A stretch of 64,000 bases of DNA from Polyangia bacterium (GCA_030424595.1 JAUHWG010000041.1:1-64000), one strand, 5' to 3'. Positions 33,465-43,801 are shown, counted from the first letter of the stretch. A program made the numbers and translations. The notes: generated by a model not told the origin, from the letters alone.

Positions 33465-34379
33465 CTACCCCTTCTTCGGCGCCTTCGCGGAGGAGCTGGC
33501 CTTCGCGGAGGGCTTGCCGGCTGCCTGGCCAGACCCCTTGCCCGACGCCTTTCCGGCCTTGGCGGGCTTGGTCGGCCGGCCGCCGGCGTCGAGGTTGACC
33601 GTCTGCCAGTCGACGCTCGGCCGATCGCCCATCTCCGTGGTGATGTTGCCGCGCTCGTAGCCGACGCTGACGATCTTCATCGACCCGCGCTCTCCGACCT
33701 CGATGTCGTAGGTCGAGGTCGACTGGAAGGTGTAGCCGCGGAGGTAGGAGAAGGAGCCGACGCCCTTGCCCTTGTAGACCAGCTCGACGCCGACGATGTG
33801 ACGGCCAGGGGCGAGGTTGCCGTCAAAGACGATGATCTCGTCCTGCTGATCGAGCGCGCCCGAGTCATCGCGGCGATCGAAGATCGGCGCGCCGTCGAGG
33901 AAGTACGTGACCTTCGACAGCTGAAACCCGGTCCCCATCAGGTTGCGGTGCGCGAGCATCACCCGGGCGCCGGCCATCGCCCCCGCGAGGACGGTCTCTC
34001 GGAGCACCGCGAGCCGAGCCTTCGAGCGGAAGATCCGATCCTTGAGGACGCCGATCTCAGCGTCGAGAGCGTCGAGCCGCTCGCCGTAGGCCTCGGTCTG
34101 ACGGGTCCCGGCGCTCGCTGGCGCTGCTGCGGGCTTGGTCGCCGCGGGCTTCGCCGCTACGGGCTCGGTCGCAGGCGCCGACGCAGGCTCCTCCGCGGAC
34201 TCCTCAGCCGGCGCCGCTGCGACGATCGCCGGCGGCGCGGCGACCATCAGGCCGGCGCAGACAAGCGACACCAGACGAACCCCGACGCCCCCCCGTGAGC
34301 GCCCTCTGCACCGCGACGCGGCGGCTGAGACCGCGCACCCCGAGAGGCCGCGTTTCTCCGACGAGGGGTCCCCTAGCAT
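33465..34379 (-). CDS. Exported protein with coiled coil and beta domain, first gene of the machine operon
   Basis: About 304 residues from ATG 34379. A closer in-frame GTG near codon 36 (SLVCAGLMVAAPP) would leave a very short n-region, so the start is uncertain. The hydrophobic signal (LVCAGLMVAAPPAIVAAAPA) is followed by an Ala/Pro/Lys-rich linker and a coiled coil (YGERLDALDAEIGVLKDRIF). A beta-rich domain comes next, with TYFLDGAPIFDR, EIIVFDGNLAPGRHIVGVEL and GSFSYLRGYTF, then a Lys/Ala/Gly tail. The middle domain looks like an extracellular or periplasmic beta sandwich. Function unknown; it leads the operon of TPR scaffolds, so it is probably part of the same complex. Confidence 0.7.
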   Translation of the reverse strand: MLGDPSSEKRGLSGCAVSAAASRCRGRSRGGVGVRLVSLVCAGLMVAAPPAIVAAAPAEESAEEPASAPATEPVAAKPAATKPAAAPASAGTRQTEAYGERLDALDAEIGVLKDRIFRSKARLAVLRETVLAGAMAGARVMLAHRNLMGTGFQLSKVTYFLDGAPIFDRRDDSGALDQQDEIIVFDGNLAPGRHIVGVELVYKGKGVGSFSYLRGYTFQSTSTYDIEVGERGSMKIVSVGYERGNITTEMGDRPSVDWQTVNLDAGGRPTKPAKAGKASGKGSGQAAGKPSAKASSSAKAPKKG

Positions 34380-34790
34380 CGGCGAAGGCTACCAAGGCGA
34401 GGCGAGCGACACCAGGGAAGAGCGATCGCGCGGCGAGCCCTGCCTGCGGGGCTAGGCTCCGCCGTCCACTGTCGCCAACACCGCCCGCCCCTTCGCCCGC
34501 TCATCGACTCGGCTTGCCCCCCGAAAGGTCGACCATGACGCAGGTGTCGACGCTTTGCGTGGGAACTCGACCTTCCGCCGCTACGTCCTAGGCACACCAC
34601 CGCGGCGCCTTCGCCGTGACCGCCGGGCCACATGCAGAGGCGCTCAGATCCGAGCCCCTGCCGCTCGCGCGGGACGCAAAGACATGACTGGAAGGACATG
34701 CACCACGTCCCGGCTCACGACAGTCCGCGGCGATGCTCCCCCGCGCATCCGGCTTCGAGCTGGAGCGCGCAGGACCCTCGCGACGGGCCG
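34380..34790. other. 411-base gap, no gene recognised
   Basis: Frames on both strands here are Arg/Pro/Ser-rich with no family features. It should hold the end of the rplU-rpmA-obg transcript and the promoter of the envelope operon, both minus strand. No clear hairpin with a T tract was found. Confidence 0.5.
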
Positions 34791-36242
34791 CTAGGAGGCG
34801 GCTGCCTTGGACTCGAGATCGCGGCTCAGGGCGACGCGGCGCCAGATCGCCTCGAGGAGCGCAGGGATCCCCTCGCCGGTCGCCGCGGAGATCGGAAAGA
34901 CCGGGATCCGCCGGGCCCGCAGGCGACGGCGGAGCTTGTTGACCAGCGCCTCGCCCTCGGGAGTGTCGATCTTGTTGAGGGCGACCACCCGCGGGCGCCC
35001 GTCAAACATGGAGCCGTAGGCCCGCAGCTCCCCTTCGAGCGCCTCCAGGTCGGCGAGCGGCTCTCGCCCCTCGCCCGGATCCGGCGCCAAAAGATGGAGG
35101 AGCACCCGGGTTCTCTCCAGATGCCGGAGGAACTCGAGACCGAGGCCGCGGCCCTCGCTCGCGCCCTTGATAAGCCCCGGGACGTCGGCGACGACGATCG
35201 ACCGCTCTCCGGGGAGGCTGACGACGCCGAGCTGGGGGACCAGGGTCGTGAAGGGGTACGCGCCGACCTTCGGCCGCGCGCGGCTGATCCTCGAGATCAG
35301 CGTCGACTTGCCGACGTTGGGGAAGCCGACGATCCCGACGTCCGCGAGGAGCTTGAGCTCCAGGCGGAGCCAGAAGCCTTCACCGTCGCCGCCGGGCTCT
35401 GCGTGGGTCGGCGTGCGGTTGGTCGAGGAGCGGAAGTGGATGTTTCCGCGGCCCCCCTGCCCGCCTTGGGCGACCAAGAGCCGCTGACCGGGCTCGATCA
35501 GATCGCCGATGAGGCGGGCGCGGTCGCGCTCCTCCCGTCGACGCTGCCCGCGGGTCTGCGGGACTTCGGCGTCGAGCGGCTCGTCGTCGCGGAGCTCGTC
35601 TTCGTCGCCCGCCTCCTCGGCGGACGGAGGCTCGGCGCCCTCGTCCTGAGGGTCTGCCGCGTCGGCGAGGCTCGCCGAGGAGTCCTCGGGCGCGGCACCT
35701 TCGTCGGAGCTGGACTCCTCTGGGGCTTCTGATTCGTCGCCGGGGTCTTCGGCGACGACGTCATCGGCTTGCTCGTCGTCCTGGGCAAGCTCGTCCTCGT
35801 CGTCTTCGCCATCGTCGAGAAGACCGTCGACGTCGTCCTCGAGCTCATCGTCGAAGACGTAGACCATCTCGAGACCGCCGCCGCCGTCGCTCCGGGCCTC
35901 GTTGCTGCTCGCCCACGGAGGGCGCTGGCCGGGCTCGCCGAGCCCTTCGAGGTAGACGGCGGTGCCGATCGGCACGCGGACGAAGAGGGTGTCCCCGCCA
36001 GCGCCGTACATGCCCTTGTTGCCGCCGGGCTTGCCGTCTGCGGCGCGGTAGTGCTGGCGGTAGCGCAGATCAAGAAGAGTGGTCAGGTCACCGTCGGCGA
36101 CCAGGACCACATCTCCTCCGCGGCCGCCATCGCCGCCCGCAGGGCCCCCTTTGGGGACAAACTTCTCACGACGCCAACCGACGTGGCCATCGCCACCATC
36201 GCCTGCGCGTACGAGAATCCGAACTCGGTCGACGAAGCGCAT
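34791..36242 (-). CDS. obg: Obg-family GTPase with a large acidic insertion
   Basis: ATG 36242 gives 483 residues; TTG 36251 in frame would add three. The glycine-rich Obg fold starts normally (GGDGHVGWRREKFVPKGGPAGG, GGDVVLVAD, GGNKGMYGAGG) and ends normally (LIEPGQRLLVAQGGQGGRGN, NRTPTHAEPGG). Between VPIGTAVYL and LIGDLIEPG it carries about 145 extra residues that are mostly Asp/Glu/Ser/Ala. The GTPase domain is intact: G1 GFPNVGKST, G3 DVPG, G4 NKID, G5 ISA. Obg acts in 50S ribosome assembly and stress control. It is the last gene after rplU and rpmA, the usual bacterial order. Confidence 0.96.
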   Translation of the reverse strand: MRFVDRVRILVRAGDGGDGHVGWRREKFVPKGGPAGGDGGRGGDVVLVADGDLTTLLDLRYRQHYRAADGKPGGNKGMYGAGGDTLFVRVPIGTAVYLEGLGEPGQRPPWASSNEARSDGGGGLEMVYVFDDELEDDVDGLLDDGEDDEDELAQDDEQADDVVAEDPGDESEAPEESSSDEGAAPEDSSASLADAADPQDEGAEPPSAEEAGDEDELRDDEPLDAEVPQTRGQRRREERDRARLIGDLIEPGQRLLVAQGGQGGRGNIHFRSSTNRTPTHAEPGGDGEGFWLRLELKLLADVGIVGFPNVGKSTLISRISRARPKVGAYPFTTLVPQLGVVSLPGERSIVVADVPGLIKGASEGRGLGLEFLRHLERTRVLLHLLAPDPGEGREPLADLEALEGELRAYGSMFDGRPRVVALNKIDTPEGEALVNKLRRRLRARRIPVFPISAATGEGIPALLEAIWRRVALSRDLESKAAAS

Positions 36243-36284
36243 GATGGTCAAGCGATGAGCCGCCCGAAGGCGGCGCGTCGCTGG

Positions 36285-36566
36285 CTACTCTGCGGCAGCA
36301 GCCTCGTCCGCGATCGGGTCGATCGCGATGAAGGTGCGACGCTCGCGGCCACGCTTGTAGAAGCGGACCACGCCCTCGGTGAGCGCAAAGAGGGTGAAGT
36401 CCTTGCCCTGTCCGACGTTGCGGCCGGGCTTGACGGTGCCTCCGACCTGACGAACCAAGATGTTGCCGGCGCGAACGGTCTCTCCGCCGAACTTCTTGAC
36501 GCCGCGGCGCTGCGACTGAGAGTCGCGGCCGTTCTTGATCGATCCCTGTCCTTTTTTATGTGCCAT
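36285..36566 (-). CDS. rpmA: 50S ribosomal protein L27
   Basis: The 93-residue L27 begins MAHKKGQGSIKNGRDSQSQR and continues with VKKFGGETVRAGNILVRQVG, PGRNVGQGKDFTLFAL and VRFYKRGRERR. The N-terminus starts directly with the flexible segment that reaches the peptidyl-transferase centre and has no Firmicutes-type propeptide. The acidic tail DEAAAAE is slightly longer than usual. 30 bases after rplU. Confidence 0.98.
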   Translation of the reverse strand: MAHKKGQGSIKNGRDSQSQRRGVKKFGGETVRAGNILVRQVGGTVKPGRNVGQGKDFTLFALTEGVVRFYKRGRERRTFIAIDPIADEAAAAE

Positions 36567-36596
36567 TGTGGGCCTCCGCTGGAGTCAGGCGCCGGT

Positions 36597-36917
36597 CTAA
36601 CCGACGATCTCCGTGATCTTGAGCTCGGTGTAGGCCTGCCGGTGACCCTGCTTCTTGCGGTAGTTCCGGCGCGGCTTGAACTTGTAGACGATGACCTTGC
36701 GACCGCGCCCGTGGCTCGCGACCTCGGCCTGAACCTTGGCGGCGGTGACGAGGGGCGTCCCGATCTTAATTGAGTCGCCGTTGCGAACCATCAGGACCTC
36801 GAGGTCGACTGGGGCTCCAACGTCGAGGGAAAGCTTCTCGACCTTGACCAGGTCGCCCGGCGCGACCCGGTACTGCTTGCCCCCGGTGCGGATTACGGCA
36901 TGAAGTTGCTCGCTCAC
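36597..36917 (-). CDS. rplU: 50S ribosomal protein L21
   Basis: The 106-residue L21 shows HAVIRTGGKQYRVAPGDLVKVEKL at the N-terminus and VIVYKFKPRRNYRKKQGHRQAYTELKI at the C-terminus (each family-typical). It leads the rplU-rpmA-obg operon. Upstream is a 568-base region divergent from the lytic transglycosylase gene, where its promoter must lie. Confidence 0.98.
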   Translation of the reverse strand: MSEQLHAVIRTGGKQYRVAPGDLVKVEKLSLDVGAPVDLEVLMVRNGDSIKIGTPLVTAAKVQAEVASHGRGRKVIVYKFKPRRNYRKKQGHRQAYTELKITEIVG

Positions 36918-37485
36918 GTCTGTCTCACAATTCTCAGGCGACTCGCCCGCCTCTGCGGCGGTCCGGAGCGGACCGCGGCTGCTCAGTTTCCGTTTTCGCC
37001 CCCACTGAGCTGGGGAGGATGGAGTTTATGGAAGTCGTCCCCGCGGTCAAGCACTCCGCGCTCGCGCTCGCGCCGACCCTGAGACGCCCTTTGCGGGCGA
37101 TGATAGCCGCCCAAGACCCCCTTGGTGGTGGATAGGCTCGATATTCGCGCGCCTGGAGAGGGACCCTCCAGGCGCAGCTCGCCGACGATGAAGCGACAAA
37201 GATCGGCGTGTGATCTCTCGTCTCGCGACCGCGGAGGCTTCGACGCTCCGATCGGTAGGATCCCCGCGCGCGTCCATCTGCAGACGCAGATTCTGGGCCC
37301 GACTGGGCCCGACTGGACCCGACTGGGCCCGACTGGGCCCGACTGGGCCCGACTGGCCAGACCGGGGTGGATCAATCACGGCCTAGCGGATAGCCTCGAG
37401 GCCGATGCGAGAAGAAAGCGCAAAGCACGCTCTCGACGCCCGCCGCTTTTTTCGCCGACGTAGGTTTGTGCCCTACCGTCTGGCG
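36918..37485. other. 568-base divergent intergenic region
   Basis: This region separates rplU (minus) from the transglycosylase gene (plus) and should hold both promoters; no strong -35/-10 pair stands out. Frames across it (e.g. 36983-37375 minus) are repeat-driven and not credible genes. It contains the 10-bp repeat listed separately. Confidence 0.5.
37294..37356. repeat. 10-bp tandem repeat, six copies
   Basis: TGGGCCCGAC repeats at 37294, 37304, 37314 (TGGACCCGAC), 37324, 37334 and 37344, with a partial at 37354. Each unit holds GGGCCC. It lies about 130 bases upstream of the lytic transglycosylase start. Confidence 0.9.
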
Positions 37486-38055
37486 ATGATCGTCCGTCGA
37501 CATCGGTCGGTGGTCTCGGCCGGCGTCGCCTCCTGCTTCGCGGTGATCCTCGCCGCTGCCTGCGCGAGCGCCAGCCGAGGCGAGTCCGCCTCCCCCACGT
37601 CCTCCCAGATCGGCAGCTCCTGGTCCCCCGAAGAGCGGGCGAAGATCGTCGCCGTTCAGCCCCACGTGCGCGCGGCGGCCAAGCAGTACAAGGTCGACCC
37701 GGACCTCATCAACGCGATGATCTGGGTCGAGAGCAAGTTCAACGCCAAGGCCCGCGGCCCCGGCGGCTCCGCCGGGTTGATGCAGCTGATGCCGTCGACC
37801 GCCCGCGCCCTGGCCAAGCAGATGGGCGAGCGCTCCCGGCCCTACAGCCCCGACTTCAACGTCCGCGCCGGCACCTACTACTTGGCGCGGATGATCAGCA
37901 AGTTCGACGGCAACCAGAAGCTGGGGATCGCCGCCTACAACGCAGGACCGGGCAACGTCCGCAAGTGGCAGAAGGCCGGCAGCGGCCTGCCGAGCTCCAG
38001 CCAGCGCTACGTCGCCAAGGTGCTCGAGGCGAAGAAGCGCTTCGCGAGCGGCTGA
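37486..38055 (+). CDS. SLT-type lytic transglycosylase lipoprotein
   Basis: ATG 37486 (MIVRRHRSVV) is preferred to ATG 37405 because it puts the signal at the N-terminus, with lipobox LAAAC. The 189-residue product has the SLT domain: VDPDLINAMIWVESKFN with catalytic Glu (~82), then GGSAGLMQLMPSTA, YLARMISKFDGNQKLGIAAYNAGPGNV, and YVAKVL. It should cleave peptidoglycan glycan strands to 1,6-anhydro products from the inner face of the outer membrane. No accessory binding domain. Monocistronic as far as can be seen. Confidence 0.92.
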   Translation: MIVRRHRSVVSAGVASCFAVILAAACASASRGESASPTSSQIGSSWSPEERAKIVAVQPHVRAAAKQYKVDPDLINAMIWVESKFNAKARGPGGSAGLMQLMPSTARALAKQMGERSRPYSPDFNVRAGTYYLARMISKFDGNQKLGIAAYNAGPGNVRKWQKAGSGLPSSSQRYVAKVLEAKKRFASG

Positions 38056-38084
38056 CCGCAGCGAGGACGTCCTCACCCAAGCCT

Positions 38085-38176
38085 CGCCCGATCCGGAGCC
38101 TCGCCAATCCCGAGCCTCCTGATCCCGATCCTCGCCCGATCCCGATCCTCGCCCGATCCCGCTCCTGACCCGATCC
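38085..38176. repeat. Imperfect ~17-bp repeats (GATCCCGATCCTCGCCC)
   Basis: Degenerate copies of CTCGCCCGATCCCGAT occur after the lytic transglycosylase gene, clearest at 38121-38160. They fill most of the short gap before the VWA lipoprotein gene. No coding potential. Confidence 0.65.
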
Positions 38177-38242
38177 CATGGGGGCGCGACCTCTACTACG
38201 GTCGCGCGGATCCGCTTTGTCCTATGGTAGCGTTCGCGCACG

Positions 38243-39379
38243 ATGTCCGATCTCGCGCGGTGGCCTATCCTCCTCTGCTCACTCCTCGCGGTCGCCTGTG
38301 GCGATGATAGTGGCCAGGCGTCCGCCACCGCATCGGAGAGCGGCGTCTCCTCGGCTTCTGCCTCCGCCTCTGCATCGGCCTCCGCGTCGGCCTCTGGCAC
38401 CGACAGCGACAGCGCGACGACGAGCGCGAGCGGTGCCTCGGCGAGCGGCACCTCGTCGACCACCGACGACAGCGGGACGATCTCGGCGAGCGGCACCTCG
38501 ACGACGACCGGCGGCCTCAAGCTCGACGTCGGCTTCGAGACCACCGGCGCCGAGACGAGCGACACCGGCGAGGGCTGCAAGAAGGTCGATCTCCTCTTCA
38601 TCATCGACGACTCGGGGTCGATGAGCGACCAGCAAGACAAGCTCACCGACGCCTTCCCCTCCTTTATGGAGACGATCGACGAGCAGCTCGTGCAGATGAA
38701 GGGCGTCGACTACCGCGTCGGCGTGCTCTCGACCGACATGGCCGGGCCCGAGATGTGCGTCTTCATCTCCTGCGGCCAGGGCCACCGCGGCCGCCTCCAG
38801 CACCAGGCCGATCGCCTCAACTGTAACGAGGAGCCCGACGGCCGCTGGATCGACGCAGGCCCGGTCCAGACGGTCTCGGATCAGTTCCGCTGCATCGCCT
38901 CGATGGACGGCGGCGAGTTCGACGAGATGCCCCTGGAGGCCCTGCGGGCCGGCCTCTTTGACCGCGTCGAGGACGACGAGGCCTACAACGCAGGCTTCCT
39001 CCGCGAGGACGCGCTCCTCGTGATCGTCATCATCACCGACGAGGACGACCAGTCGGTGATGAACGTCCCCGACAACTGGGACATCTTCCTCGGCCCCGGC
39101 AAGGAGACGCCGGTCATCGAGTATCAGCAGCTCCTCGTGGACCTCAAGGGCGGCGAGAAGGATCGCTTCGTCGCGGTCGCGATCACCGGGCCGAAGAGCA
39201 CGAGCTGCGGCGACAACGACGATCCGCTCGCCGTGAAGGCGCCGCGGATCCACCAGTTCCTCGAGCTCAACGCGCCCAACTCCTACTGGGGCAACCTGTG
39301 CGAGGAGGACTTCACGACCCCGCTCACCGAGGCGCTCGACGTGATCAAGGCGGGCTGCGAGACCTTCCCGCCGGTCTAG
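38243..39379 (+). CDS. VWA-domain lipoprotein with Ser/Ala/Thr linker
   Basis: The 378-residue product has a lipoprotein signal ending LLAVAC. A long Ser/Ala/Thr low-complexity linker follows to ~100, including a run of alternating Ala-Ser. The von Willebrand A domain then starts at KVDLLFIIDDSGSMSDQQDKL, with the MIDAS DxSxS intact, and continues with YRVGVLSTDMAG and LVIVIITDEDD. Paired Cys (EMCVFISC, DRLNC, FRCI, NLCEED, AGCETF) suggest disulfides outside the cytoplasm. Such proteins are numerous in myxobacteria; the ligand is unknown. A second VWA lipoprotein lies at 42578-43801. Confidence 0.85.
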   Translation: MSDLARWPILLCSLLAVACGDDSGQASATASESGVSSASASASASASASASGTDSDSATTSASGASASGTSSTTDDSGTISASGTSTTTGGLKLDVGFETTGAETSDTGEGCKKVDLLFIIDDSGSMSDQQDKLTDAFPSFMETIDEQLVQMKGVDYRVGVLSTDMAGPEMCVFISCGQGHRGRLQHQADRLNCNEEPDGRWIDAGPVQTVSDQFRCIASMDGGEFDEMPLEALRAGLFDRVEDDEAYNAGFLREDALLVIVIITDEDDQSVMNVPDNWDIFLGPGKETPVIEYQQLLVDLKGGEKDRFVAVAITGPKSTSCGDNDDPLAVKAPRIHQFLELNAPNSYWGNLCEEDFTTPLTEALDVIKAGCETFPPV

Positions 39380-39563
39380 GCCGCGGCCGCACCGGCGCCC
39401 GCATAGTCGCGGATTTGAGGAGCACGGGCCAGGCTGTCCAGCTCGGCCACGAGCTCATCGTAGCGCCTACGTAGCGCGAGAGCGCAAGCCCTCGCCGCCG
39501 GGGCAGGGGGCGAGCGCTACGCCGCCCCGTCCCCGCCGCAGCGCGAGGCGTCGTCGAGACGAC

Positions 39564-40898
39564 CTACGAGACGTCGCCCGACCGCGCCGCGAGGTCGACG
39601 ATCCCGTCGTAGATCGCCTGCCGCTCGCGGGAGAGGCTCCCCAGCACCGAGCGTCGGGTCAGCCACACCCAGGCGATCCGCGCTCCCCCGACGAGCCCCT
39701 CGAAGCGCTCCCAGAAGCTGAGCGCGACGAACCCCGTGAGGGGCGCGAGGAGGCCGAGGCCGAGCGCGACCAGGACGCCGTGCCCGAGGAGCGCCGCTGC
39801 GATCGCGACCACCCCCCACGAGAGGGGGAAGAAGAGGAGCGAGCCGAGCACCTTGATCGTCGCCAGGAGGTCGTCCTCACCGCCGGAGAAGCGGCGGGAG
39901 AGGTGACCGACGAGCCGGTACGCGGGGTAGTGGATCACTGTCCCGACGAGGGCCAAGGGCGCGAGCAGGGCGAGCGTGAGGATCGAGAGGAGACCTATCC
40001 GGAGGATCAGACCGGCGCTGAGCGCCTCCCCGGGCGGGTGATCGATGTCGAGGCCGAGCGCCCCGACCGCGTCCTCGTAGTCGCGCAGGCGCTCCGTCAG
40101 GGCCTCGACCTCGGCGGGCGCCTCGACCCGCAGACGCTCATAGCCGGCCGCGAGGCGACGACGCAGCGCGACCCCGTCGCCGAGGCTCTGGCTCGGGTCA
40201 CCGGCTGCGTCGAGGATCCGGGCCGCACGATCGACCAGCGCCAGCGCCTCGTGGGCGTCCGCCTGGAGCGTGACCTCGCCGAGCCCAGCCTCGATCCTCG
40301 CGGTGAGCTCGCGGACCTGCTCGCGCGGCGGCTCGCCGTCCTCGCCGAGCGGCACCGGGACGACGTCGATGGGCTCGCCGAAGAGGACCAGCGCCTCGGA
40401 GCGGAAGATCGCCTTGTCGCTGTAGTAGAGGCCGGCTGGGATGATCTTGAGATCCGCGAGGCCGGTCCCGAAGGCGATCCTCGCGGCCCCGGTCTTGAGG
40501 CGCTGGAGCTGCGGCTCGTTGTGGGAGACGCCCTCGGGGAAGATCCCGAGGCTGCCGCCGCGGCTGAGGAGCTCTCGGGCGCGCGCGAAGGTCTCGCTGT
40601 TGTCGGTCCCGGTCGCCCGATCCTGCTTGCGCTGGACCGGCAGCGAGTCGAACGCCCGGACCAGCCAGCCGACGACCGGCATCGAGAAGAGGGTCGCCTT
40701 GGCGATGTACGAGACTGGCCGCGGGGCCAGGCAGAGGAGGAAGACCGGATCGATGAGGCCGTTCGGGTGGTTGAGGACGAAGATCACCGGCCCCGTCTGC
40801 GGCACCCGCTCGGCGCCCGCAAGCTCGACCCTGCGGAAGAAGATCCGCAGCGCGAGGGTCAACGTAGCGCGGGTCAGCCGTACAACAGGGTGCGTCAT
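39564..40898 (-). CDS. Membrane glycerol-phosphate/lysophospholipid acyltransferase, HX5D type
   Basis: ATG 40898 gives 444 residues. The PlsC-like domain has NHPNGLIDP (~45) and the second block GIFPEGVSHNEPQLQRLKTGAARIAFG (~118-145, landmark only). The His-Asp spacing is HX5D rather than HX4D, as in the HxNxxxDP form seen in eukaryotic Sct1/Gpt2-type GPATs. The C-terminal third has about three or four membrane helices (IGLLSILTLALLAPLALVG, LGSLLFFPLSWGVVAIAAAL, HGVLVALGLGLLAPLTGF). It should acylate glycerol-3-phosphate or a lysophospholipid; the exact acceptor is uncertain. Confidence 0.82.
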   Translation of the reverse strand: MTHPVVRLTRATLTLALRIFFRRVELAGAERVPQTGPVIFVLNHPNGLIDPVFLLCLAPRPVSYIAKATLFSMPVVGWLVRAFDSLPVQRKQDRATGTDNSETFARARELLSRGGSLGIFPEGVSHNEPQLQRLKTGAARIAFGTGLADLKIIPAGLYYSDKAIFRSEALVLFGEPIDVVPVPLGEDGEPPREQVRELTARIEAGLGEVTLQADAHEALALVDRAARILDAAGDPSQSLGDGVALRRRLAAGYERLRVEAPAEVEALTERLRDYEDAVGALGLDIDHPPGEALSAGLILRIGLLSILTLALLAPLALVGTVIHYPAYRLVGHLSRRFSGGEDDLLATIKVLGSLLFFPLSWGVVAIAAALLGHGVLVALGLGLLAPLTGFVALSFWERFEGLVGGARIAWVWLTRRSVLGSLSRERQAIYDGIVDLAARSGDVS

Positions 40899-41190
40899 CG
40901 CCCTCCATCCCCACAGGGACGGACTACCTTGGCACGAACGCCTCGCCGCGACCACTCGTCGGCGGTGGCAAATCTCCTGCGCGCTCCCTCATCAGAGAGG
41001 CCGCAGCATCGGCCGCGCGCGCGAGAGCACAGGGGCTGTTCACCGCAGCCTCCTCGCCAACCGGAGCAGCCCGAGCTGCGCACGAACGACCGGCCCGTCG
41101 TCGCGAATTACTCCTCGCACAGGAGGCCGGCGTCAGCGGACGTCGGCCTCATCGAGTCGGGCGGAGCCTCCGACGAGGCGCCCGCGCAGC

Positions 41191-42357
<1,167 letters not shown>

Positions 42358-42577
42358 CGCCCCCTACAATGCCGCGAAGGGGGCCGCCGGCAAAGCGCAC
42401 CCGCGTGCGCTGGCTCAACGAGCAGCGAAACGCCCCGCAATCACCCCGGCGATCACCGCCGCACAACCCCCGGCAACGGCTCCGGCGGACCCTTCGCCGG
42501 ACCGCTCGGCGAAGCGCTCCTCCAGCGCCCCGAGCGAAGCGCGCACCGAAGCCGCCAGGGCCACCAGCGCGGCCTCC

Positions 42578-43801
42578 TCAGGAACCCGAGCCGCTGCTCT
42601 TCGATCCGGGGCAGCGGTAGCTGATCGCGAGCTCGCCGCTGCCTTGAAAGCGGGCGCAGGCGCTGCCGCAGAGGGTGATCTCGTCGAGGCTGTCGGCGCT
42701 GAAGCGATAGCCGTCCCCCTCGCACTCGGCCGCCTGACGCCGCTCGTAGATCTTGCCGTCGACCTCGACCTCGATGAGCTCTGGGTAGTCCGGCGCAGGA
42801 TCCAGCGGCAGCGCGCAGTCGAGGGTCGCGTCGGGGAGCGCCGCCAGCTCCGCCAGGAGCGCGTCGAGATCCCCAGGCTCGTAGAAGCCGACAGGCCCCG
42901 GTCGCGCCGTCATGCCGAGGCTCGCCAGCTCGCCGAAGAGCTCGAAGAGGTTCGTCGCGTCGGGCTGCCCGTCCCCCTTGCCGTCGGGATTCAGGGCGTC
43001 GTTGGGGGTCAGGACGTCGGCGATCGCCAGCCCGACCATGTAGGTCGGGATCCCCTGCTCGGCCGCGGCGCTGATCTCCGCCTGGAGATCCGTGTCGAGG
43101 GTCTCGAGCTTCTCTGTGATCGTCACCGCCGACTCGCCACAGTTGGCCGCGCTGTCAGAGATCACGACGAGCGCCTTGGTGAGCTGGCGGTCGAGATCCT
43201 CGACCAGGTGTTCACGGGCGATCCTGACCGCCGAGGCCATCGGCGCCGCGCCGGCCGGGATAAAGACGTCCTCGCCCGCGACCTCGCCGATCTCTGGGAT
43301 GGCCTCGAGGACTGCCTCAGTGTTGGCGACGCCGACGGGGACCGAGGGGTTGAGGTTGGAGTTGCACGCCCGATCGACCTGGTTCGGCGACGCGTCGGCG
43401 GCCGGAAAGTGGACGACGCCGAAGTTCAGCTCGCCCTCGAGGCTGAGCACCGCCGCCGAGACCACCCCGCGCAGCGCCTGCCAGCGGCTCACGCTATCGT
43501 CCAGCCCGAGCGGTTCGCTCATCGACCCGGACCTGTCGAGGATGAAGACGACGTTAGGCTTGATGTTCGCGATCGACACCCGGACGCCCTCGCCGCAGGT
43601 GAAGGTCTCAGGCTCACCGCCGCAGATCCCGTCGATGCAGGCGAGGCGGGGTCCGCAGGTGTCGTCGCCCTGGCACGGCTCGCCACGAAGCGCCTCGCCG
43701 GTGAAGCACGCCGGGCCGGCGATGATCCCGACGACCAGCGCCAGCGCCGAGGCGCCCGCGCAGCGGAGCCCTCGCCGGGCGCGTCGCGACATCAGCATCA
43801 T
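42578..43801 (-). CDS. VWA-domain lipoprotein
   Basis: The 407-residue product has an N-terminal signal with lipobox IIAGPAC. A Cys-knot-like segment follows (GEPCQGDDTCGPRLACIDGICGG, ~39-62; landmark only), then the VWA domain starting NVVFILDRSGSMSEP (MIDAS DxSxS). Later landmarks are LNFGVVHFPA, RQLTKALVVISDSAANCG and QGIPTYMVGL. The C-terminal part has more Cys pairs and a Ser/Gly tail. Probably surface-exposed or periplasmic and adhesive, but the ligand is unknown. No clear operon partners. Confidence 0.85.
   Translation of the reverse strand: MMLMSRRARRGLRCAGASALALVVGIIAGPACFTGEALRGEPCQGDDTCGPRLACIDGICGGEPETFTCGEGVRVSIANIKPNVVFILDRSGSMSEPLGLDDSVSRWQALRGVVSAAVLSLEGELNFGVVHFPAADASPNQVDRACNSNLNPSVPVGVANTEAVLEAIPEIGEVAGEDVFIPAGAAPMASAVRIAREHLVEDLDRQLTKALVVISDSAANCGESAVTITEKLETLDTDLQAEISAAAEQGIPTYMVGLAIADVLTPNDALNPDGKGDGQPDATNLFELFGELASLGMTARPGPVGFYEPGDLDALLAELAALPDATLDCALPLDPAPDYPELIEVEVDGKIYERRQAAECEGDGYRFSADSLDEITLCGSACARFQGSGELAISYRCPGSKSSGSGS

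Noticed and set aside
34380..34790. A small gene between obg and the envelope operon
   Set aside because: Frames on both strands lack a convincing start, ribosome site or conserved-looking core.
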